From Nanosynbacter sp. (GTDB lineage Bacteria; Patescibacteriota; Saccharimonadia; Saccharimonadales; Saccharimonadaceae): 15,325 nt of DNA. Shown here piece after piece: positions 4,733 to 12,653 of this stretch; within the stretch, counting starts at the first letter, position 1; the number at the start of each line of letters is the position of its first letter. Location of the stretch: contig JARKOR010000179.1 in assembly GCA_029975625.1 (NCBI GenBank), positions 1 through 15,325 on the forward strand, written 5' to 3'. The notes under the pieces were generated by a model, which saw only the letters and a list, made by a program, of their open reading frames with translations, was not told where the DNA came from and searched no databases. Position numbers and translations under genes: made by a program.

Positions 4733-5841
4733 TGCCGGATTTTTCCTTTCATATTTGCGAGGTCGTTTCTGTCGAGTATTTGGATCCCCATGACTTGTGC
4801 CCGTTTTTTCACGTATTCGTCAGTTACCGATCGGGCTGATGCAAGCATCTTCTTGCCGAAAAGGCCGAGAGCCTGGTCCCCGAGCGAATCTAATTCATAC
4901 AGGAACTCCTTGCCAATACCTTCACCTCCCTCCTTGACTCTATTTGGGTTACTGGTCTTGCAGGAGATGAAGAAAAGGCGATTCCCCATGCTCATCATGA
5001 CATCGAACTCGTTTCTCGGCGGCTTTTTGCCTGTGGCTTCCCACTGGCCGACTACATTCAACGCTACCTCCTCCGTGCCCGCTGCCTTCGCTGCCATATA
5101 GACGTACTCCTCGAACCAGAAGCCGCGCAGATAATTCGCGTGCTCGAGGGTATCGACACGCAGCCCGCCGTTTCTTCCCGCAACGGCTATACCGTGCCGT
5201 TCCAGTATAGGAACAATGGCAAGGGTGGCGGCGTCAAGAGAATTCGTCTCTATTGGAAATGACACTTTCTCCAGGTTTTCCGGAAAGGAACCGTTCAGTA
5301 TGCCGATTGAGCGTTCCGACCTGATTGCCAAATCGCGTAGAGCCTCCGTTGCCGCTCTTCTGGCAAGGATGGGCGAGGTGTCTCTGGTGGTGTTTTCCAC
5401 GGTGAACCCGTAAACGGCAAGATACTCCTTAATCGGTATCCTGACGTCGATGGGGAGAGTTCTCTCTTCCGGTGAAACCTGGATAATCTCGTGATCACGT
5501 GTATTAACATAGTGAATAGGGAGATCGGCGCTGTAAAACACCTGGAACGAGCCCAGTGTGCCTATCTTGGTGCCCCCGGTAATATTCAGACTGATTTCGC
5601 AGCCGGGACAGGCACCTATAATCGATTCACATACGGAGATAACGTTCCCCATGCCGTAGGGATGAATCTCCCGCCCCTCCACATCAAAACCCTTGCTCTT
5701 GATTACTTTCTCCAGGCGATCTTTTTGCGCCTTCTTGTCACTGGTATACAGCAGAACCACGGTGTCCGGCCTGAACTGCAGTACCGTCGTGAGATTGGGT
5801 ATCGGCTGGTCCGAGACCAAGCAGACATGGATTTTTTTCAT
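4717..5841 (-). CDS. card1: Card1/Can2-like CARF nuclease (DUF1887 family)
   Basis: A 374-residue effector, the length typical of Card1/Can2, activated by cyclic oligoadenylate made by Cas10. The N-terminal CARF domain (about 1-145) begins KKIHVCLVSDQPIPNLTTV and holds the ligand-binding motif NITGGTK (86-92). A linker or winged-helix region follows, and the C-terminal restriction-endonuclease-like domain (about 235-374) has FWFEEYV, NEFDV (Asp280) and FISCKTSN (Lys295). Known family members nick or degrade DNA and/or RNA when bound to cA4. In the usual D...(E)xK pattern the second acidic position appears to be Ser293 here. The ATG at 5841 has AGGAGG five bases upstream; the frame is open further upstream to 5961 but without a ribosome site and overlapping the abrB-like gene. 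It takes the effector place that Csm6 holds in many type III-A loci. Confidence 0.88.
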   Translation of the reverse strand: MKKIHVCLVSDQPIPNLTTVLQFRPDTVVLLYTSDKKAQKDRLEKVIKSKGFDVEGREIHPYGMGNVISVCESIIGACPGCEISLNITGGTKIGTLGSFQVFYSADLPIHYVNTRDHEIIQVSPEERTLPIDVRIPIKEYLAVYGFTVENTTRDTSPILARRAATEALRDLAIRSERSIGILNGSFPENLEKVSFPIETNSLDAATLAIVPILERHGIAVAGRNGGLRVDTLEHANYLRGFWFEEYVYMAAKAAGTEEVALNVVGQWEATGKKPPRNEFDVMMSMGNRLFFISCKTSNPNRVKEGGEGIGKEFLYELDSLGDQALGLFGKKMLASARSVTDEYVKKRAQVMGIQILDRNDLANMKGKIRQWLTA

Positions 5842-5858
5842 AAATCCTCCTGAACGCG

Positions 5859-6083
5859 TTACTTTTTTTCTTTCGCTGCTTCCTCCCGCACCTTGTTGCG
5901 GATATCCTTCAGCACGGCCTTTTTTCCGCCATATCCGCGCAAGACTCCCGCAACACTCCACACCGGCCTGAGCCGCACCTCATCACCGAACAGCTCGATC
6001 TCAACCGTATCAGTCACGAGCCGCTTTAGTGCCTCGCGCGGTAGCGTCAATTGACCCTTTGAGGTGATTTTCGCTGTTGTCAT
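5859..6083 (-). CDS. AbrB/MazE-type DNA-binding protein (SpoVT-AbrB fold)
   Basis: A 74-residue protein beginning TTAKITSKGQLTLPREALKR, the signature of the swapped-hairpin AbrB fold, followed by VEIELFGDEVRLRP. The C-terminal third is basic and probably helical (KKAVLKDIRNKVREEAAKEKK). Many such proteins are antitoxins paired with a PIN or MazF toxin, but no toxin gene adjoins it; the next gene, 17 bp downstream, is the Card1-like nuclease. It could therefore be an orphan antitoxin or a local transcription factor that controls the effector genes. Its start lies eight bases after AAGGGAA and 120 bp after csm5. Confidence 0.8.
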   Translation of the reverse strand: MTTAKITSKGQLTLPREALKRLVTDTVEIELFGDEVRLRPVWSVAGVLRGYGGKKAVLKDIRNKVREEAAKEKK

Positions 6084-6203
6084 GGTGGTAATTCCCTTGC
6101 ATATTGTCCGTGCATACTAATTTCAGATGGTAAATTCAGCCGGTTTTACGAATTATGGGTAGTAAACAGTCTGCATATCGCTGGATTTTTTGATGGATAC
6201 TGT

Positions 6204-7655
6204 TCAAATCATTTCTATTCCGACGATTTTCAGAAGATTTCCATTTTTTTCCAATGTCAATCGCGCCGTAACGGCAGCTTTCCGCTCGAAGAGCTTCTTG
6301 CGCAGCGGTTCCGGAACGATACTTCGGTCGCTAGAAAGCTTCAACTCTGCCTTTTTGCCCTCGAAGCTGGCGGTGAGGACGGCATTGCCGGGCGACCAGG
6401 TGAGGACGGCGGATGGCCAGGTGACTGATTCCGTCACAACCGGCGGAGGTTCAGGCTTCCGCTCTGTTACGGTCGCATCCTCTTCAGGAGCAGTCGGCCG
6501 ATCGGTGAATGTTCTTGCCGGATAAGGATTCGCGGAGTCCGGTGGCAGTATTTCCAGTGCGGCCCAGCCAAAAGGATGGAGGTTGTTTTCGGCTTTTGGC
6601 GAGTCCCCGGCAAGCCAGAGCGTTGTGGAATGAATCCCGTTCTTTGCAGGCTCTCCCTGCTTACCCATGATCCTGATATTCCGGGCGCCGACAACCGTAA
6701 CACTCTCGGCCCCGGCATGGCGGCCAATCCGCACGGGAAACACCTCTTTCAGCAAACGGTCGCCAAATGCCTTCTGCATGGCGCTGCGCACCCCCGACGG
6801 CAGATTGATTCCTTTCAGGAGTTCCTCGTCAGCCGTCATCTCCTGAAGAAAAAAACCGGTGGCCTTTCCGAAGAATATACTCTCAACCGGGACAGCGTTT
6901 TCTTTCCGTACCGGCGCCCCCTGCTCAGGCTCGTGCAGGGTTATGACACCTTCGAAAATCGACTGCGTATCGTGGCGGATCACTTCCAGAATCTGCTGGG
7001 GGCCTCGGGCATCGTACTTGGAAAGCTTCTTTTTCTTGTTCACGGCATAGCAGATCCGCGTCTCGGGACGGCCAATCGGCAGCAGGTCGGAGATCTTCAC
7101 CAGACGGAACGGGTCACCGGCGAAGTTGCCGCCCATGAGTTGCTCTTCCATCTGGCGCGCATTCCTCGCATCTTGCCGTTTTCCCTTGTTCAGCGCATTC
7201 AACCAGCCGGTGCGCAGAGCCCCTTTCAGGGCCGAACCGGGAATATAGGGCGCCTGGTCCAGCGGCAGATAGCTGGTGCGGGCGATCATGAACTTATTCA
7301 ACTCTTGCTTGACGTCCCGCTCATTGCGTGGGTTGAGCTTTGTCAGAACCCGTTCATAGCTGGCCAGAAAGCCGCCGGCTACCGGAACTGAACGCCATTC
7401 CGGCCGCGCTTCGCGGTTGCCCATGAAACGATACAGCTCAACGATCGACTCCAGGGTCCCCCTGTCGCAGATCGCCAGAAATTTCGCCTGGTCGGCGGCA
7501 TTCAGCGAACGGACGAAATCGAGCGGGTCAAAGGCGACCAGCCGCTTCGCGCCCTTGTCCACCATGAAGCCGGTAGGCTCGTAGACGTCGTCGCAGCCGA
7601 TATGCACCGGTGAAAAGATATGCAGTCGTACCTTGTATGGAACCTGTTTCGCCAT
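6204..7655 (-). CDS. csm5: Csm5, RAMP cap subunit with C-terminal extension
   Basis: A 483-residue Csm5-like protein that caps the crRNA 3' side of the Csm backbone. It begins VPYKVRLHIFSPVHIGCDD, the first RAMP strand with the 'SPVHIG' motif. The RAMP loop PYIPGSALKGALRTGWL is at 136-152, and the core ends near HPFGWAALEIL (360-370). Beyond that lies a Pro/Thr-rich linker (about 371-412) and a beta-rich module (about 413-483: SAVLTW..., FEGKKAELKL, VTARLTLEKNGNLLKIVGIE) absent from ordinary Csm5 proteins of about 350-400 residues. The ATG at 7655 follows GGAGGT by eight bases and lies one base past the csm4 stop. The frame is open further upstream, but that part overlaps csm4. It is the last gene of the csm operon. 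Confidence 0.88.
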   Translation of the reverse strand: MAKQVPYKVRLHIFSPVHIGCDDVYEPTGFMVDKGAKRLVAFDPLDFVRSLNAADQAKFLAICDRGTLESIVELYRFMGNREARPEWRSVPVAGGFLASYERVLTKLNPRNERDVKQELNKFMIARTSYLPLDQAPYIPGSALKGALRTGWLNALNKGKRQDARNARQMEEQLMGGNFAGDPFRLVKISDLLPIGRPETRICYAVNKKKKLSKYDARGPQQILEVIRHDTQSIFEGVITLHEPEQGAPVRKENAVPVESIFFGKATGFFLQEMTADEELLKGINLPSGVRSAMQKAFGDRLLKEVFPVRIGRHAGAESVTVVGARNIRIMGKQGEPAKNGIHSTTLWLAGDSPKAENNLHPFGWAALEILPPDSANPYPARTFTDRPTAPEEDATVTERKPEPPPVVTESVTWPSAVLTWSPGNAVLTASFEGKKAELKLSSDRSIVPEPLRKKLFERKAAVTARLTLEKNGNLLKIVGIEMI

Positions 7656-7656
7656 G

Positions 7657-8628
7657 TCAGTCCACCTCCAGCCGAACCGGTATGTAGAGGGAATATCCTT
7701 GCGCCACCGACGTCTCCTGAATTTTGGAGAGCCCGGTGAGCGAAACGCCGAGATAAGGCCGTTTACGGGCGTCAGCCATATCAAACGGAAAGAGCAATGC
7801 CCCTTCGTCGGCCATGATGACCGGATTCTTGAACGGCTTTCCCGAGACGGCCAACCGGTCACCGTGCTTGCCGAAGCGGGTGAACGGGGCAAACAGGGCA
7901 TCCCGACAGCGCCCCTGTTCCGGGACGCACGGGGCCAGTGTATAGAGGGTATTGGGCGTTTCCGAGCCGTACGCCGCCATGTCAACCTCCCGGCAGGAAT
8001 CAATTCTGAACTTCCCCATGCCCGTCGATGCGTCCCTTCCGAACCCTCCGAGGCCGATCCGTTCCAAGCCCATGAGGAGAGACTCGCTGGACAGCATTGC
8101 CGGCTCAATTCCGGCGAAGATAACCAGACGGCTGCCCGATGGAAAGAGTGTCATCGATTGCAAATAAGGGGCAAAACCCTCGCCGGTGGTACCGGTCAGG
8201 CGGTTAATGCTGTTGTGGCTTTGCAGGTAGTCGGTTCCGGCGCCCGGCAGTTCCCCGGACGAAAGATACCGGCAGGCCGCAAGATCGGCCAACGCTCCGG
8301 GTTTGTCGCAGACAAGCCATTTTCGCTTCTTGTACTCTTTGCGCTTGCCGATGCGATCTTCCTTCGACATACCGGAAAAATCGAACAGGAGATCAAGCGG
8401 CGCGTCCGGTCGTTTGAGGGCAACACCGCCGGTCGACAAAGCGGGAAAGGCCGATGAAAAGACGGCAAAGGGGCATTCGGCGTAGCAGGTCATCGCCTTG
8501 TCGAGAGGCAGCGACAGCAGGGCCGGATCGTAAGCCGACTGCCAGCAGAAGTGCCCGAACAGGGTATCGCCCTTGATCGGAGTTCCAAAAGGCGAAAGGG
8601 GCTCTATGGTTATTTGGTAGGTTTGCAC
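7657..8628 (-). CDS. csm4: Csm4, RAMP subunit at the crRNA 5' handle
   Basis: A 323-residue Csm4, which holds the crRNA 5' tag and contacts Cas10. Visible landmarks are SPFGTPIKGDTLFGHFCW (about 12-29), HNSINRLTGTTGEGFAPY (about 137-154), the glycine-rich RAMP loop GLGGFGRDASTGMGKF (about 193-208), and the C-terminal GYSLYIPVRLEVD. I take the GTG at 8628-8626 as start: AAGGAGT lies about six bases upstream and overlaps the csm3 stop. Longer versions of this frame run through csm3 in another frame and are not real. Only one base separates it from csm5. Confidence 0.9.
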   Translation of the reverse strand: MQTYQITIEPLSPFGTPIKGDTLFGHFCWQSAYDPALLSLPLDKAMTCYAECPFAVFSSAFPALSTGGVALKRPDAPLDLLFDFSGMSKEDRIGKRKEYKKRKWLVCDKPGALADLAACRYLSSGELPGAGTDYLQSHNSINRLTGTTGEGFAPYLQSMTLFPSGSRLVIFAGIEPAMLSSESLLMGLERIGLGGFGRDASTGMGKFRIDSCREVDMAAYGSETPNTLYTLAPCVPEQGRCRDALFAPFTRFGKHGDRLAVSGKPFKNPVIMADEGALLFPFDMADARKRPYLGVSLTGLSKIQETSVAQGYSLYIPVRLEVD

Positions 8629-8639
8629 GGCCGCACTCC

Positions 8640-9344
8640 TTAAAACGGGTTGCAGGACTGGAATCGTTCCTGCACGGCAGGATCGTCGAAGGAAAAGACC
8701 ACCCGGCCGTAGCCGCGGCTGCCGCTCCCGCCGATTGCATCCATCTCCACCAGCTTGAGCCCCTTGAAGAGAAGATTCTCGAACAGGGCTTCCTCCCCAT
8801 CCCCCAGCACCTTGAAGGTAATCGTAAAGTCGAACTCGGTCCCTTCCGGCACCCTCTCGATAAAGCGCGGATGCTCTGCGGTTCCCTTTACCCGGTTGAT
8901 GGTATTCTCCGACTTGACCTCGGACAACGGCCAGCGGTTGTCCTTGGCGCGTTGCTTCCACTCCTCGTTCAGGTAGCAGTCGGCAAAGGAAACCCGCGTC
9001 GGGCCGAAGCTCCCCGACTCATCCTGCTCGGCGCCGCCCGCGCCGAAAAACTTCACGATTGCCTCTCCATTGGCCCGCATGGTTTTATCAAAGGCTTGAT
9101 CCAGTTTCTTCGGCGAAATCGGGCTGCCGCCGGTAATGGCCATGAAGCCGCTCTCCATCTCCAGCAGGGAACGGGTCTTGCCCTTCAGCGATGAGCCGGG
9201 GATATACGGTTCCTGTGAATGGGGGTGCTTGATAACCGGGCTGTCGGTTCCGCCGATGTGCATTTCCATGTCGCCGGAACCGATGTGTAGGCCGCTTTTG
9301 AGTATAAGGACGCCCTTGTAGACGCAGATTTTATGGAGTTTCAT
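8640..9344 (-). CDS. csm3: Csm3, backbone RAMP and target-RNA nuclease
   Basis: A 234-residue Csm3. It forms the repeated backbone of the complex and cuts bound target RNA at six-base intervals. The catalytic loop GGTDSPVIKHP carries Asp34, the position equivalent to the known Csm3 active-site Asp. The RAMP loop YIPGSSLKGKTRSLLE follows at 47-62, then ENTINRVKGTAEHPRF and the glycine-rich GGSGSRGYGRVVF near the C-terminus. All motifs are intact, so RNA cleavage is expected. The ATG is preceded by GGAG nine bases upstream. It lies 30 bp after csm2 and 11 bp before csm4. Confidence 0.95.
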   Translation of the reverse strand: MKLHKICVYKGVLILKSGLHIGSGDMEMHIGGTDSPVIKHPHSQEPYIPGSSLKGKTRSLLEMESGFMAITGGSPISPKKLDQAFDKTMRANGEAIVKFFGAGGAEQDESGSFGPTRVSFADCYLNEEWKQRAKDNRWPLSEVKSENTINRVKGTAEHPRFIERVPEGTEFDFTITFKVLGDGEEALFENLLFKGLKLVEMDAIGGSGSRGYGRVVFSFDDPAVQERFQSCNPF

Positions 9345-9374
9345 GATGGTGGTCTCCTCTCTGGAAAGTAATGG

Positions 9375-9857
9375 TTATCGTTGTGGCCGCTGATTGGGGA
9401 CATATTCCCGGCGATAGTTTTGCGAGGAAGGGGCTGACCGGTGCTCGCCCGGGTTTCCTTCCTTTTCCACACAATACTTGTAGTACCCCAGGAATGCCTC
9501 GAAAAAGCCGCAGAAGAGCTCGAAGTCCTTCCGGTCGTGAACCTGTCGCAGTGAATCACTGATGAATCCCTTGAAGGTAACGCCGATAAGGTCGCGCCCG
9601 GCGGCATAGGCCGCTTTGGCATTGACCATCTTTATGTAGGGGAGAAGCGCGGCGAAATCATCGGGGCTTGCCTGAGCCATCCCCTTATAGCGGTTCACTT
9701 CGTCGAAAAATTTCCGGATCTGAGTCGGTTTATTGACTTTGTCCCGTGATGCAAGACGTTCCTGGTTGACTTCCCGCGCCAGCGCCTCGGCGGTGGTCGA
9801 AAAGAGCTCGGGGTCGATAATACCGCCGGTGCGGTCTTTCCAGAGTTGTACGGTCAT
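9375..9857 (-). CDS. csm2: Csm2, small subunit
   Basis: A 160-residue, mostly helical protein with the Csm2 pattern: PTQIRKFFDEVNRYKG near 44-59, AKAAYAAGRDLIGVTFKGF in the middle, and KDFELFCGFFEAFLGYYKY at about 109-127. Csm2 packs along the Csm3 backbone and helps hold the crRNA-target duplex. The last 30 residues are polar and probably disordered. AGGAGG lies five bases before the ATG and overlaps the cas10 stop. Its presence is what makes the locus III-A rather than III-B. Confidence 0.9.
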   Translation of the reverse strand: MTVQLWKDRTGGIIDPELFSTTAEALAREVNQERLASRDKVNKPTQIRKFFDEVNRYKGMAQASPDDFAALLPYIKMVNAKAAYAAGRDLIGVTFKGFISDSLRQVHDRKDFELFCGFFEAFLGYYKYCVEKEGNPGEHRSAPSSQNYRREYVPNQRPQR

Positions 9858-9866
9858 CTCTTCCTC

Positions 9867-12488
9867 CTATCGTTGATTGTAGAGTACCTGCCAAAGGGCG
9901 ATTTTCAGTTTTCCATCCAGATCGTGCAGCCAGGCGGCAATGTGCCGTACCTCGTCAAGGGCCTTTGCACGGGTTTCCTTGTCCAGATTCTTGCCGACAT
10001 TGCGGGTGGCGCTGTAGATGAAGCTAGACCGCCATGCCAGGCAGGACATATTGTCAAGATCAATCGGTTTTCCCGAGGCAAGCAACATCTTTTCGGCACG
10101 GGCCGTCGCCATCAACTCATTGAGCCGGTAGAGGAATGCCTTGCCGATATAACCCTGCCGTTGCCATGCCTCCAGCGCGTCCCGCTTTTGCATAAGGTCT
10201 TCAAACCCATCCCACGTTACGCTCTCGCCGAACAGGGTAATACGATTCCGTCCGGCATCTTTGGATTCCTTCAGCGCCTCTTCCGCCCGCTCCGCGACCA
10301 CCGGCACCGGGACTCCCGGCTTGTCGACCGTTATTCCGGCGGAGATGGTGATTTCCGGGTTGACGCAGGAGAACAAGCGGAAACTCTTCCGCAGCACCGG
10401 CGCGAACTCGATGATGCGATTCCAGGGGCCCATGAGAAAGAGGTCGTCACCACCCGCGAACACGGTGTAGATATTCCGGAAGCGAGTGTCCTGCGCCAGC
10501 AGTTGCGGCAGATAGATACTGAAATAACCGTTCATCTGACGGCTGAAGGTGGCGAGTCGCGACAGGTTGAGCCGCTCCGGCGGCAGACCACAGGCAAAGA
10601 GCCTGCCCAGGTTGTCGACGTCGGCCTTCAGCACACCCAACGCCTCGACGCCGGTGAACTTTTCATCCGAATCATGGCTGGGATTCAAGGCCGCCTTGGC
10701 GATATGGTGGAACGACTTTGCCCCTCCCTCCCTGATCATGTCGATCAGTTCGAGCTTCTTCTCCTCGCTCATCCTGCCATGCAGCAGTCGGCCGTCATGC
10801 TCATCTTCCGGGGTATAGACAGGCACATAGCCGCTGATGAAGCGAACCGCCAGCCCGGAGCTCAGGGGCTCGCCGGTTCGGGCAAGCTGCATCATGCGGT
10901 GCAAACCGCCGGTCGCGGCCAGTTTTCGCGACGTCTTCTCGTCCAGGTCGAAGGAAAGCTGACAGCAGCCGAAGATCGGCTCTTTCAGGCGATTGCCGGA
11001 GAATGCCGCGTCAGCGGCCAACACCGAAACGGTGCGGGCTTTAATCAACTGTGCTCCAAGTTGTATCTGGTCACGACAGATGAAACACGCAGCCTCGTTC
11101 TCCCCAAGATAGCCGTCGCCGAGCGTCCTTGGATCGGCCGGGCGTTTGCCGCAGAAGGGGCAGATCCCCAGGGTGTTGTCGAAAGAATCAAGGTAGTTGG
11201 CGACAACCCCGGCGTGGTCGTTAAGGCTGAGTTTGCGGTATTTCTTGGCGTCGGCAGCCTTTCCCAGCCGCTCCCACAGGCCGGGGAATTTCCCCATGGA
11301 AAGGTCGCCGCCGCAAGCGGTACAAGATGAGAACCCGATGGTTACTTCTCCGTAGAAATGGCTGACCAGCCAGCGATTCAACTCCTCTTCCACTTGCTTG
11401 ATCGCCTCCAGCGTCTCCGGCAGGTTCGGCGCCAGCAGGGTGAATTTACCCGCTGCGTTGAGTAGTACGGAGGTGGCGGGCAGACCGAGAGTTTTGCAAA
11501 GACGGTCGGCCGCAAGCTCCGAAAGGAGCGACACCGCAAAGGAGCGGCCGCGTAGCAGCTTTGCCGCGGAACGGTTTGTGCTTCCCCCTTCGCTGAAGAT
11601 AAAGTTCTGGATGCCGTAGAAGTCACTGGTCACCAGCAGGAACTTTTCGATTTCGTTATCCCTGATGGCTGCGTCAGTGAGCGTTCCGGTCCGCGCGTGG
11701 TAGCCATAGAGAGCCCCCGCCAGCGCGGCTGAAGTCCTGCAATGATCGTACAGGGATACATCGGGGATGACCTTCCCAACTGTCGCGGCTGGAATTGATG
11801 ATGCGAACCTCTCCCAAAGGCTGGAGAAATGATCAATCCACAGACCCGGAACCTCCCGATGCTCAAGCTTCCGGAGTTCAAGAGCAAACAGGTCGAATAG
11901 CGCAGCGTACTCCGACTTTGCCGCCGCATCAGCAGCAGGCTCGGCCTCGCTCCTCCGCACCGGGAAGAGCTGTTCAGGCGACATCTCGCCGAGCCGGAAG
12001 CGGTGGTGATAAGTTTCAAGGGTATCCGCCTGGTAAAATTCCTTGCCCCGCGACATCTCCTCGGCAAGGGGGATCAGCCTGGTCTTGCGAAAATCCCGGA
12101 AGGTGACACCGGCCTCATCCCCTTCAAAAACCTGCCGGTCCAGTCCGCTCCCGAGGCGGTCCGCCTGGGTAACAATCCACTGCAGAGGCGTCTCGGGCTT
12201 GTGATGCATGGCGGCAAGATTAATGAGCGAATCGCCCGATCTCGCCTCGAACCGGTCATCCAGCGCTGGCAGATATTCTGCGAACCGTTCAATGAACGCC
12301 GCGGTATAGAGAGCATGCAGGTGAGTATGCCGATTCTGCTCCCGGTTATACGGCTGGTAAAGCCCTGCATTGTCTTCCGTATACGTGCTGGTTACCTCCA
12401 TACCCGCTCGCTGGGCAAACTTCCCCATATCATGCAGCAGCCCCGCGAGGGTCACCGCCAACAGCTTCTTCCCCACCTCATCATTCAT
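9867..12488 (-). CDS. cas10: Cas10/Csm1, signal-producing large subunit
   Basis: An 873-residue Cas10 of the Csm1 type. The N-terminal HD nuclease domain has LAGLLHDMGKF (His19-Asp20) with further histidines in AAMHHKPE (95/96) and an Asp in TQADRLGSG. The first Palm domain spans about 290-400. A zinc-ribbon-like segment has CxxC pairs at 443/446 and 468/471. The second Palm domain carries GGDD (679-682) in YTVFAGGDDLFLMG, the cyclase motif that makes cyclic oligoadenylates from ATP. A C-terminal helical domain (about 765-873) contacts Csm2 and Csm4 in known structures. Both catalytic centres look intact, so ssDNA cutting and second-messenger synthesis are expected. I start at the ATG 12488 because GGAGG lies five bases upstream; an ATG nine codons earlier lacks one. 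Confidence 0.96.
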   Translation of the reverse strand: MNDEVGKKLLAVTLAGLLHDMGKFAQRAGMEVTSTYTEDNAGLYQPYNREQNRHTHLHALYTAAFIERFAEYLPALDDRFEARSGDSLINLAAMHHKPETPLQWIVTQADRLGSGLDRQVFEGDEAGVTFRDFRKTRLIPLAEEMSRGKEFYQADTLETYHHRFRLGEMSPEQLFPVRRSEAEPAADAAAKSEYAALFDLFALELRKLEHREVPGLWIDHFSSLWERFASSIPAATVGKVIPDVSLYDHCRTSAALAGALYGYHARTGTLTDAAIRDNEIEKFLLVTSDFYGIQNFIFSEGGSTNRSAAKLLRGRSFAVSLLSELAADRLCKTLGLPATSVLLNAAGKFTLLAPNLPETLEAIKQVEEELNRWLVSHFYGEVTIGFSSCTACGGDLSMGKFPGLWERLGKAADAKKYRKLSLNDHAGVVANYLDSFDNTLGICPFCGKRPADPRTLGDGYLGENEAACFICRDQIQLGAQLIKARTVSVLAADAAFSGNRLKEPIFGCCQLSFDLDEKTSRKLAATGGLHRMMQLARTGEPLSSGLAVRFISGYVPVYTPEDEHDGRLLHGRMSEEKKLELIDMIREGGAKSFHHIAKAALNPSHDSDEKFTGVEALGVLKADVDNLGRLFACGLPPERLNLSRLATFSRQMNGYFSIYLPQLLAQDTRFRNIYTVFAGGDDLFLMGPWNRIIEFAPVLRKSFRLFSCVNPEITISAGITVDKPGVPVPVVAERAEEALKESKDAGRNRITLFGESVTWDGFEDLMQKRDALEAWQRQGYIGKAFLYRLNELMATARAEKMLLASGKPIDLDNMSCLAWRSSFIYSATRNVGKNLDKETRAKALDEVRHIAAWLHDLDGKLKIALWQVLYNQR

Positions 12489-12525
12489 ATGCACCTCCGT
12501 TATTTCGTACCTCATGAGGGAAATC

Positions 12526-12557
12526 CGTCGAACGTCGGTAAACCGGTCGATCGTCGA
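12526..12557. repeat. GTCGAAC-type repeat upstream of cas10
   Basis: It begins CGTCGAACGTCGGT. The same 14 bases occur on the opposite strand at 13859-13846, in the junction between cas6 and the CARF gene. The continuation CCGGTCGATCGTCGA is a degenerate variant. It lies 38 bp upstream of cas10. Confidence 0.55.
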
Positions 12558-12653
12558 TACTTCAGCAGCATTATCGCACCATCATGTTGCCTTCGCGTTT
12601 AAGCATTTCACGGTTTACCACAAAAGGCGCTCGTCGCACGACGTATGTCGCCC

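Noticed and set aside
5842..5961. Forty-residue N-terminal extension of the Card1-like nuclease
   Set aside because: It has no ribosome site and overlaps the abrB-like gene, and CARF homology starts at the ATG 5841, which has AGGAGG upstream.
7656..8108. N-terminal extension of csm5 through csm4, and the similar extension of csm4 through csm3 (8629-8961)
   Set aside because: Both are out-of-frame readings of the upstream gene; good ribosome sites mark the shorter starts.
9846..11330. A long plus-strand open frame opposite cas10, and others opposite cas1 (1128-2321) and the CARF gene (12645-13556)
   Set aside because: They lie fully antisense to well-supported genes, have no recognisable motifs and reflect high-GC codon use on the other strand.
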